Shown here one piece after another: positions 58,220 to 64,000 of a DNA stretch of 64,000 nt. Numbering within the stretch: the first letter of the stretch is position 1; every line of letters begins with the position of its first letter. Both the position numbers and the translations under genes were made by a program. The stretch covers positions 1 through 64,000 of the forward strand of contig NZ_JAKVCW010000001.1 in assembly GCF_022448905.1 (NCBI RefSeq), written 5' to 3'. The stretch is from Shimia sp. Its GTDB lineage: Bacteria; Pseudomonadota; Alphaproteobacteria; Rhodobacterales; Rhodobacteraceae. Below the pieces are notes generated by a model. It had not been told where the DNA came from, ran no database searches, and was given only the letters and a program-made list of their open reading frames with translations.

Positions 58220-58642
58220 ATGAAACTCGAATTTCACCACATCAACTTTGTCTCCAAAGATGTGGATCGGCTGCATGACTTCTACACCAAAGTGTTGGGG
58301 CTGGACGATATTCCGCAAGAGGAATTCCCGCGCACGGAGGCGGACAGCGAGAGTGGGTATGACGGGCAGATCCGCTTTGCCACCGATGGGGATATGCAGA
58401 TGCATCTGGCGGAGCGGCGGCTGGATGTGGCCTTTGTAAACGGGCAGGTGATCAATCCGGTGGATCGTGGGCATATTGCCTTTCGCACCGATGATCTGCC
58501 GGCGTTTCTGAAAGTGCTGGAGGAAAATGGCGTGCCCTATTCGGATTACGGCACGGCTTTTGCCAAAGAGTGGCATCAGGTGTTTTTTCAGGATCCTGAG
58601 GGCAATGTGATTGAGGTGCATCAGCAGGTGGGCGGCGCGTAA
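58220..58642 (+). CDS. VOC-family (glyoxalase/bleomycin-resistance) protein
   Basis: The start at 58220 (MKLEFHHINFVSKDVDRLHDFYTKVLGLDDI, after AGGAGC) gives 140 residues. The two beta-alpha-beta units of a vicinal-oxygen-chelate fold are visible: FHHINFVSKDVDRLHDFYTKVLGL and GHIAFRTDDLPAFLKVLEENGVPYSDY, with the ending QDPEGNVIEVHQ. The metal ligands His7, and Glu near 134 fit. Substrate unknown. Confidence 0.87.
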   Translation: MKLEFHHINFVSKDVDRLHDFYTKVLGLDDIPQEEFPRTEADSESGYDGQIRFATDGDMQMHLAERRLDVAFVNGQVINPVDRGHIAFRTDDLPAFLKVLEENGVPYSDYGTAFAKEWHQVFFQDPEGNVIEVHQQVGGA

Positions 58643-58660
58643 AAGCACCGCCCGGTTGGG

Positions 58661-59575
58661 TCAAGTCAGCAGCGCCAGATCAGCTTGATTGGTAGGGCGG
58701 CGCGTGGGCATGGTTTTGGCGTCTTTGCCCGCCATGGTGAGGGCGAGGTCTTTGTAGAAGCCGTCGTTGTCAAACCACCAGCGGTGGGAATAGACCATGG
58801 TTTGCTGTGCGTCGGGCACGTGCTTTTTGTATTGTTCGTTGCAGTAGATGTCCCAGTGGCCTTTGGTGACGGGAGACGGCATGCCAACGTGGCCCGCGCG
58901 CTCGCGGCCGCCGTTGATCAGCCCGCCGGCTAGGGCAAGGACGCGGTCTCGTCCGCTGTAGTAGTTGGTGAAGCGTTTGCTGCGTTCATCCAGCACCAGC
59001 CCGCCCCAGGCGCCTTTTTCCAGCCATGTGGCGTCGATGTCCGCAGAACAGAACATGACCTGATCAATGCCCCAGTGGCCGACGGAATCGCCAAAGTCGG
59101 AGAAGCCGCGCAACACAACCAGCCCGCCCATGGAGTGGGCGATGAGGTGGATTTTGGGGCGCGGCGTGAGAGCCAGCAGCGGCAAGATGCCGTCTTCCAC
59201 AAGATGCGGGGCGGTCTTTTTGGCATCACTGCGGTCCGCGTTGTAGGCGAGCACCGTGCCGTCGCTTGGCCAGTCATAGGCAATCACCGCGCCCTGAAAA
59301 CCGTGGGCTTTTACACCGGTTTCAATTTTTCCCAGACGGTCGAGCATGTCCTTTTGTGAGGTGTTGAACCCGTGCACATAGATCAGGATGTCTTTGGTCC
59401 CGCCGGCCTGCTGCACCAGTTTGAGCCAATCTGCCTTGGGTAGTATGTCGCCTTTGCGCACCGCGCCGTTGCCCCTTTCTTCGGTGATCGAGACATAGCG
59501 GGTGAGGGCGGCGGGGTTGTCGGTAAATTTCTTCTTTTGCGCGTTGTATGTCCGGCGCGAGAAAAACAGAGCCAT
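58661..59575 (-). CDS. Alpha/beta hydrolase (DUF900-like)
   Basis: The start at 59575 (MALFFSRRTYNAQKKK) has GAAAGG upstream. The 304-residue product has the oxyanion region VHGFNTSQ (67-74), the nucleophile elbow AHSMGG (146-151) with Ser148, and Asp and His further on. The pattern is that of DUF900-type alpha/beta hydrolases, serine esterases of unknown substrate. It converges on the VOC gene. Confidence 0.85.
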   Translation of the reverse strand: MALFFSRRTYNAQKKKFTDNPAALTRYVSITEERGNGAVRKGDILPKADWLKLVQQAGGTKDILIYVHGFNTSQKDMLDRLGKIETGVKAHGFQGAVIAYDWPSDGTVLAYNADRSDAKKTAPHLVEDGILPLLALTPRPKIHLIAHSMGGLVVLRGFSDFGDSVGHWGIDQVMFCSADIDATWLEKGAWGGLVLDERSKRFTNYYSGRDRVLALAGGLINGGRERAGHVGMPSPVTKGHWDIYCNEQYKKHVPDAQQTMVYSHRWWFDNDGFYKDLALTMAGKDAKTMPTRRPTNQADLALLT

Positions 59576-59707
59576 CGTAAAACCTTTCACTCAAAAGCCT
59601 GAGTGTGGCACGGAACCCGGATTTCGCAAAATGACGGTGTGGCGTGGCTGGAGGCACTTGGCAGTCTGGCCCTATACACCTGCGCGTGTGCGCCCTAGCG
59701 TGGCGCC

Positions 59708-60919
59708 ATGACACATCCCGTTCTTGATAGCCGCTACAGCTGGATCCGCCTCGCCATCACTTTGTTGATTGGCGTGTTTGCCAATGTCGGCATGTGGGCG
59801 GTGATTGTGGTGATGCCTGCGGTGCAGGAGGAGTTTGGCATCGATCGGGCGGATGCCTCGCTGCCCTATGTGCTGACCATGATTGGCTTTGCGTTGGGCA
59901 ATTTTGCCATTGGGCAGGCAGTGGATCGCTGGGGCGTGACCAAGGCGCTCATCGGCGCGGCGGTGCTCAGTGCAGTGAGCTATGGGGCGGCGGCGTTAAG
60001 TGGCTCGGTGCTGATGCTCTCGTTTGTGCATCTGTTTTTGGGATTTGCCACGGCGGTGGGCTTTGGGCCGCTGATCGCGGATGTGTCGCTGTGGTTTCAG
60101 AAGCGGCGCGGGATTGCAGTGGCGATTGCGGCCAGTGGCAATTACCTGTCCGGCGCGATCTGGCCGGTTTTACTGAGTGGCGTGTTGAGCACACATGGCT
60201 GGCGCGCGGTGTTTGTGGTGCTGGCCGTGATGACCGTTGTGGCGGTGGCGCCTCTGGCTTTCCTGCTGCGCCCTAAGGTGCCTGCCGAGGCTTTGGCAGC
60301 ACAGGACAGCGCGGCGCAGGCGCGGCAGGCGGGGGCGCCGTTCAAGCCGGCGCCGTTGATGTGGATCTTGGGGCTGGCGGGGATTGGCTGTTGCGTGGCG
60401 ATGAGCATGCCGCAGGTGCATATCGTGAGCTTTTGCGTGGACCTTGGCTATGGTGCGGCCGTGGGCGCGGAGATGCTGGCGCTGATGTTGATGGGCGGCG
60501 TGGTCAGCCGCCTGATCAGCGGGTTGGTGGCGGATAAGCTGGGCGGCGTGCTGACGCTGTTGATTGGCTCAGTGTTGCAGATGGGGGCGCTGTTCCTGTT
60601 TCTGCCGTTTGATGGGCTGGTGCCGCTGTATCTGGTCAGTCTGGCTTTCGGATTGGCGCAGGGCGGAATTGTGCCAGCCTATGCGCTGGTCGTGCGGGAG
60701 TATATGCCTGCCAAGGAGGCCGGAAGCCGGGTCGGTTTTGTGATGATGGCGACCATTTTGGGCATGGCGCTGGGCGGCTGGATGTCGGGCTGGATCTACG
60801 ACGTGAGCGGCAGCTATGAGCTGGCCTTTGTGAATGGCATTGCCTGGAATGCGCTGAACATTGCCATCATGGGCATGATTTTGCTGCGCACGCGGGGAGG
60901 GCGTGTGGCGGCGGCCTAA
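59708..60919 (+). CDS. MFS transporter (third)
   Basis: A 403-residue protein with twelve hydrophobic segments, the motif A loop DRWGVTKALIGA and the second loop ISGLVADKLGG. The opening IRLAITLLIGVFANVGMWAVIVVMPAVQEEFGIDRADASLPYVLTMIGFALGN is close to the monocarboxylate/oxalate-type group. It is unrelated in position to the other two MFS genes. Substrate unknown. Confidence 0.87.
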   Translation: MTHPVLDSRYSWIRLAITLLIGVFANVGMWAVIVVMPAVQEEFGIDRADASLPYVLTMIGFALGNFAIGQAVDRWGVTKALIGAAVLSAVSYGAAALSGSVLMLSFVHLFLGFATAVGFGPLIADVSLWFQKRRGIAVAIAASGNYLSGAIWPVLLSGVLSTHGWRAVFVVLAVMTVVAVAPLAFLLRPKVPAEALAAQDSAAQARQAGAPFKPAPLMWILGLAGIGCCVAMSMPQVHIVSFCVDLGYGAAVGAEMLALMLMGGVVSRLISGLVADKLGGVLTLLIGSVLQMGALFLFLPFDGLVPLYLVSLAFGLAQGGIVPAYALVVREYMPAKEAGSRVGFVMMATILGMALGGWMSGWIYDVSGSYELAFVNGIAWNALNIAIMGMILLRTRGGRVAAA

Positions 60920-61021
60920 AGCGTTGACAGGTCTTCGGTTCGCCTTGCAGACTGGCTTGCACGAGCAGCAGGCCTGTAAAGACGCCGTGGGGGCTTAGAC
61001 AGAGCAGGGCATTGAGAACAC

Positions 61022-61666
61022 ATGACGAGGTTGATCAGGCATCACATCGCGCTGGCGGTTTTCTTTCTGAGTTTGGTGGTTGCCTGGGCGGTTTTTCCGG
61101 CATGGCGTGGTTTTTGGATGAACGAAGACCAGTGGATTGAATGGGCTTCGTTCCTGTTCTTTGCCGCTGCCGCCTTTGTGCTTTTGCTGCGTGTTAGTCC
61201 GCGCACCACTAAGGATATTGCCGTTGGAGCATTGTGCCTGCTGGCAGCACTGGATGAGATCAGCTTTGGCGAGCGGATTTTTGGCTTTGTCGAGCCAAGT
61301 GTGGGCGGGGTGAAAATCGACGGGGCGCATGACCTGATCGAGTTCCTGCGGATTGTGCCCAAAGAGGTGCTGGGTCTCGGCAAAGTGGCGCATCTGGCGC
61401 TGTTGCTGGTGCTTGTTGGACTGGCGCTGTGGGGCATTTACCACATGGCGCGCAGGTTTTCCTGGCGCTGGGATGCAGAGGACAGTCTTGGCGTTGTCGC
61501 CTGTTTGGCGGTGGCCGTCGCGATGATGATTGATGCGCATGTGCTGGGGTTCAAACATCTGGCGGTAGAGATGGAGGAAATCCTGGAGACCAGCGCCGGG
61601 TTTGGGATGTTCCTCTATGCAAGGTATCGGGCGAGGCGCGCAGTGCCGGAGACGGTGGAAGCTTAA
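61022..61666 (+). CDS. Uncharacterised integral membrane protein
   Basis: A 214-residue protein with about six hydrophobic segments (near residues 7-28, 39-60, 64-80, 120-140, 152-170 and 178-195). A conserved-looking acidic pair stands in LAALDEISFGERIFGF (about 75-90) and HDLIEFLRIVPKEVLGLG (about 103-120). No family name is recognised. Positively charged ends suggest both termini are cytoplasmic. It is placed 102 bp behind the MFS gene and converges on rpmE. Confidence 0.75.
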   Translation: MTRLIRHHIALAVFFLSLVVAWAVFPAWRGFWMNEDQWIEWASFLFFAAAAFVLLLRVSPRTTKDIAVGALCLLAALDEISFGERIFGFVEPSVGGVKIDGAHDLIEFLRIVPKEVLGLGKVAHLALLLVLVGLALWGIYHMARRFSWRWDAEDSLGVVACLAVAVAMMIDAHVLGFKHLAVEMEEILETSAGFGMFLYARYRARRAVPETVEA

Positions 61667-61688
61667 CCGCGGGCCCGCTCCCAACAAA

Positions 61689-61716
61689 AAACGCCGCCCC
61701 GAGGGAGGCGGCGTTT
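61689..61716 (-). terminator. Terminator of rplS-rpmE
   Basis: AAACGCCGCC (61689-61698) and GGCGGCGTTT (61707-61716) form a 10-bp stem with an 8-nt loop, followed by TTTTTTG on the minus strand. It starts 21 bp after the rpmE stop. Confidence 0.9.
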
Positions 61717-61737
61717 CTGAAACGAATGCAGCTAAGC

Positions 61738-61959
61738 TTAGAAGCCCAGGCCTTCGTATTTCTTTTTGAACTTGGACACGCGGCCACCGGCGTCCATCAG
61801 ACGGGTGGAGCCACCGTTCCATGCTGGGTGCACGGATGGGTCCACGTCGAGCGCCAGAGTGTCGCCTTCGTTGCCGTAGGTGGAACGCATCTTGATGATG
61901 GTGCCATCGGTCATTTTCACGTCGATGAAGTGGTAATCGGGATGGGTATCTTTTTTCAT
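61738..61959 (-). CDS. rpmE: Large ribosomal subunit protein L31
   Basis: A 73-residue protein with the L31 start [29 protein letters not shown] and the end [30 protein letters not shown]. The CxxC zinc ligands of E. coli L31 are absent, the form usual in alphaproteobacteria. It lies 11 bp after rplS and shares its transcript. Confidence 0.97.
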   Translation of the reverse strand: MKKDTHPDYHFIDVKMTDGTIIKMRSTYGNEGDTLALDVDPSVHPAWNGGSTRLMDAGGRVSKFKKKYEGLGF

Positions 61960-61970
61960 GAGACCACTCC

Positions 61971-62345
61971 TTACGCTTTTTTGGGCTTGTAGTTGGTGTC
62001 TTCTGCGATACGCGCGGACTTACCACGACGGGAGCGCAGGTAGTACAGCTTCGCGCGACGGACACGACCACGACGCACAACAGTGATGCTGTCGATGTTG
62101 GTGGAGTGCAGCGGGAACACACGCTCCACGCCTTCGCCGAAGGAAATTTTGCGAACAGTGAACGAGCCAGCGATGCCGGAGCCGTTTTTGCGGCTGATGC
62201 AGACGCCTTCGTAGTTCTGCACACGGGTGCGGGACCCTTCGGTCACTTTAAAGCCAACACGGATGGTGTCACCGGCTTTGAAATCGGGGATGTCTTTCCC
62301 CAGCGCAGCAATCTGCTCCGCTTCGAGCTGTGCGATCAGATCCAT
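61971..62345 (-). CDS. rplS: Large ribosomal subunit protein L19
   Basis: The start at 62345 has AGGAG upstream. The 124-residue product has the L19 body: [60 protein letters not shown] and [23 protein letters not shown]. It lies at the interface with the small subunit. In most alphaproteobacteria trmD precedes it; here 307 bp without a clear gene lie upstream. Confidence 0.97.
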   Translation of the reverse strand: MDLIAQLEAEQIAALGKDIPDFKAGDTIRVGFKVTEGSRTRVQNYEGVCISRKNGSGIAGSFTVRKISFGEGVERVFPLHSTNIDSITVVRRGRVRRAKLYYLRSRRGKSARIAEDTNYKPKKA

Positions 62346-62397
62346 TGGATCATCTCCTATAATGCTTGTGGTTTGGCCCACAAAGGTTTGATGCACC

Positions 62398-62520
62398 TCA
62401 GAACTCTTGGTCTTCTTCCGGGTCCGCGCGAAGCGCCCGCCAGAGGGTCAGGTCGTCTTTTCTTGTCTTCCTCTGCTGCTTTGTTGCGGTTTTGAGCGAA
62501 GAAACCCAAGCCCCATGCAA
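62398..62520 (-). CDS. Possible 40-residue protein before rplS
   Basis: A frame with a TTG start (62520) and stop at 62398 encodes 40 residues ending [20 protein letters not shown]. Its second half uses G/C third positions strongly and reads like a real C-terminus. It is too short to name. Another overlapping frame (from ATG at 62545) is longer but looks less like a gene. No ribosome-binding site is obvious. It could be a small gene or the remnant of a longer one. Confidence 0.3.
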   Translation of the reverse strand: MHGAWVSSLKTATKQQRKTRKDDLTLWRALRADPEEDQEF

Positions 62521-62652
62521 TGCACAGCAGGCCCGAACGACTCATGAGAGCCGCGGACAGGCGGTGTTTAGGGCAGATGAGCCAAGCGTGCAAGGGGTTT
62601 GACAGTGGAAGGGGAATAGAATAGTTAGCTTGGCGAATTATATTGGATTCGC
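62521..62652. other. Gene-free promoter region between rplS and the MarR gene
   Basis: Together with 62346-62397 this completes the 307 bp between rplS and the MarR gene. Apart from the small frame and the TTAG element before the MarR gene, no gene, RNA or repeat was recognised. The rplS promoter must lie here, but no strong box pair is visible. Confidence 0.4.
62625..62638. promoter_or_regulatory. TTAGnTTGnCnAA element before the MarR gene
   Basis: TTAGCTTGGCGAAT matches, at 10 of 14 positions, the reverse complement of the element near 63091 before the next gene. It lies 15 bp upstream of the MarR ATG. Two similar copies in the promoters of the regulator and its neighbour suggest a MarR operator. 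Confidence 0.4.
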
Positions 62653-63048
62653 ATGTCAGACCTCGCCAAAAAACTACAGAAGGTACACCAAGCCTGTCAT
62701 CGGGCCTGGGCCAAGGCGGCGCGGGATCTGGAGCTGAGCTTCAGCGAGTTTGAGTATCTGAGTGCGGTTCAGGAACAGGCGGACCTCCAGCGCTATGAGG
62801 ACAAACACGGCCAGCATTTGCAGGACATCGTTGACGCGCTTGGGGTCACCAAGGCCAGCGCAAGCACGATGATCTCTAAGCTGGAGACACGGGGCTGGGT
62901 GACGCGGTTTCAATGCATGATGGACGCGCGGGCACAGCACATCGTGCTGACACCGGAGGGGCAGGTGAAACTGGCCCGGGGCGCGCGGGTCTATGAGCAG
63001 ATTGCGACACAGATAAACGACGAGATCGGTGACACCCTGAGCCTGTAG
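62653..63048 (+). CDS. MarR-family regulator
   Basis: A 131-residue protein with the MarR winged helix: FSEFEYLSAVQEQADLQRYEDKHGQHLQDIVDALGVTKASASTMISKLETRGWVTRFQCMMDARAQHIVLTPEG (about 30-105). The next gene, a small membrane protein, lies 70 bp downstream and carries a similar upstream element, so it is the likely target. Ligand unknown. Confidence 0.87.
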   Translation: MSDLAKKLQKVHQACHRAWAKAARDLELSFSEFEYLSAVQEQADLQRYEDKHGQHLQDIVDALGVTKASASTMISKLETRGWVTRFQCMMDARAQHIVLTPEGQVKLARGARVYEQIATQINDEIGDTLSL

Positions 63049-63089
63049 GGCGGAGGGGCGGTCGGTCTGAAGTACGGTATAAAAAGTAA

Positions 63090-63104
63090 GTTAGGCAAAC
63101 TAAA
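63090..63104. promoter_or_regulatory. TTAG-N5-CTAA element before the small membrane-protein gene
   Basis: GTTAGGCAAACTAAA contains TTAG and CTAA as inverted arms across 13 bp and resembles the reversed element at 62625. It lies 14 bp before the ATG and downstream of a TATAAA box at 63078-63083. Possible operator for the MarR protein encoded upstream. Confidence 0.4.
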
Positions 63105-63118
63105 TAAAGGAGACGATC

Positions 63119-63508
63119 ATGACGATAGAAAACCTCTTGTTGGGGATCGCGATACATCAGCTGTTTTGGGAACACCTGCCACACTGGGGCGCGTGGTTTA
63201 ACCGCGCTCTCAAGCTGCTGCCACACCCCTTGCAGACGCTTTATGAGCAGTGGCGCTGTCCCTACTGCGCCGGGTTCTGGATTGGGCTGGCGGTTCATGC
63301 AGCCACGGGCCATTACCTGTTTGCAGGTTTTGCTGAGCTGCCTGCGTTCTGGGGCAGTCTAGGCACACCTATGGCCTGGTTCATGGATGCACTGGTGTTT
63401 GCGGCGCTCAACAAATTGGGCGTGCTGAGTGTCCATGCGATTGGCCTGCCAGCCTTGAAGGGGCATCAGGCCAAAGAGGCGTTTTTGGCGGCGAAAAAGG
63501 CAGCATAG
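63119..63508 (+). CDS. Small membrane protein with CPYC motif
   Basis: A 129-residue protein with hydrophobic segments near residues 5-20, 50-70 and 85-105. A Cys pair C-P-Y-C at 47-50 stands in QWRCPYCAGFWIGLAVH. This pattern occurs in DUF1360-like and related small membrane proteins; a redox role is possible but unproven. AAGGAG precedes the ATG. It is probably controlled by the MarR protein upstream. Confidence 0.75.
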   Translation: MTIENLLLGIAIHQLFWEHLPHWGAWFNRALKLLPHPLQTLYEQWRCPYCAGFWIGLAVHAATGHYLFAGFAELPAFWGSLGTPMAWFMDALVFAALNKLGVLSVHAIGLPALKGHQAKEAFLAAKKAA

Positions 63509-63599
63509 GCGGGGCATCGCTTTTGAGGAAAGCTTTGCTTGCCAAACGCGGCGCTCTCTCGGTTTACTGAGGGGGCGCAGTGGTTTGGTCAGGTGTGAG

Positions 63600-64000
63600 A
63601 TGCGGGTTTTCAAGACAGGTTTGTTGGCGTTGTTGGTGGTGGCGAGCTGTGGCCGGTCGGGGCCGGATGATCCAGCGGCGCAGGCAGCGCAGCAAGCAGC
63701 CGCGGAAGAGGCCGCGCGGGTGCGGGCTTTGGCGGCACAGGTGGTGACCTATCCGACATTTGGCGATGCAGATCCGCATGAATGGGACCGGCGGCCTCCG
63801 GAGACCTATCCGGTGCATGGTATTGATGTGTCGCGCTGGCAGACCAGCATCAACTGGCAGGAGGCGCAGCGGGCTGGAGTCAGTTTTGCGTTTCTTAAAG
63901 CCACGGAGGGCGGGGATCTGGCGGACCCGCTGTTTGATACACATCGCGCCGGGGCGGCCAATGCGGGCATCCCGTGGGGCGGCTATCACTACTATTATTT
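63600..64000 (+). CDS. GH25 lysozyme-like lipoprotein (3' end beyond the window)
   Basis: An open frame from the ATG at 63600 to the end of the window. Lipoprotein signal MRVFKTGLLALLVVASCG (Cys17). The first 135 residues show the GH25 start YPVHGIDVSRWQTSINWQEAQRAGVSFAFLKATEGGDLADPLFDTHRAGAANAGIPWGGYHYYY. The catalytic Asp of the D-V-S-x-W-Q motif is present; the rest cannot be seen. A cell-wall glycan hydrolase bound to the outer membrane is likely. The stop codon lies outside. Confidence 0.87.
   Translation, partial: MRVFKTGLLALLVVASCGRSGPDDPAAQAAQQAAAEEAARVRALAAQVVTYPTFGDADPHEWDRRPPETYPVHGIDVSRWQTSINWQEAQRAGVSFAFLKATEGGDLADPLFDTHRAGAANAGIPWGGYHYYY

Noticed and set aside
1-64000. CRISPR arrays, insertion sequences, prophage or integrase genes
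   Set aside because: No regularly spaced repeat, transposase, integrase or phage structural gene was found in either strand.

Overview
The window is a stretch of alphaproteobacterial chromosome, most probably from the marine Roseobacter group (Rhodobacterales). The basis is high GC with strong G/C third-position use, a LexA box of the alphaproteobacterial GAAC-N7-GAAC type, MipZ, a zinc-ligand-free L31, DUF2794 and DUF3095 genes, an exosortase E / VPEID-CTERM pair, and family best matches recalled from Roseobacter genomes. No insertion sequence, phage, rRNA operon or CRISPR array was seen. One tRNA gene (Trp, CCA anticodon) is present. Genes are dense and lie on both strands.

Layout. 1-2.4 kb: two small overlapping monooxygenase/NIPSNAP-type genes divergent from an ArsR regulator, then a DUF374 acyltransferase. 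2.5-13 kb: tRNA-Trp, zapE, an MFS transporter whose promoter is flanked by a perfect 10-bp inverted repeat, ornithine-cyclodeaminase-like and HAD genes, a DMT exporter, an ArsR/AHSA1 pair, a Sel1 protein, yaiI, fghA and an AEC transporter. 13-25.9 kb: TetR, a DUF3604 protein, a Tat-exported multicopper oxidase divergent from a MarR gene with two copies of the same operator between them, an orphan P-loop ATPase, a VWA protein, adhC, an I78 inhibitor-like lipoprotein, cytochrome c', an SOS-controlled imuB without imuA or dnaE2 beside it, NUDIX, a possible small RNA, DUF2794 and GNAT. 26-35.5 kb: ureohydrolase, NlpC/P60 and M17 peptidases in one tight operon, DUF4139, asd, MFS, DUF3095.

The largest functional unit spans 35.5-50.7 kb. 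A five-gene branched-chain/aromatic-type ABC importer is divergent from an HpaR-like MarR gene. That gene converges on an eleven-gene minus-strand run: hmgA, MBL hydrolase, fahA, RibD-like reductase, DUF2059, metallophosphoesterase-like, unusual MBL protein, small membrane protein, FAD aromatic hydroxylase, DUF2783 and maiA. The run encodes homogentisate ring cleavage down to fumarate and acetoacetate. No hppD is present, so the FAD hydroxylase is the likely source of homogentisate, from an imported hydroxyphenylacetate-like compound. A second MarR gene is divergent from hmgA.

50.7-56.2 kb holds a VPEID-CTERM surface protein facing its exosortase E/protease, which sits 3 bp behind mipZ, followed by rluE, a cystathionine-synthase-family gene and a hypothetical protein. 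56.2-64 kb holds an SRPBCC-TetR operon with a palindrome on the -10 box, a lower-GC GIY-YIG gene, VOC, an alpha/beta hydrolase, MFS, rplS-rpmE, a MarR gene with a membrane protein, and the start of a GH25 lysozyme lipoprotein that runs off the end. Two dispersed repeats are visible: a 35-bp element (2 copies) and a CCCC(G/A)GGATATTT element behind a G/C stem (3 copies). All functional calls come from reading the sequence. No database search was run.
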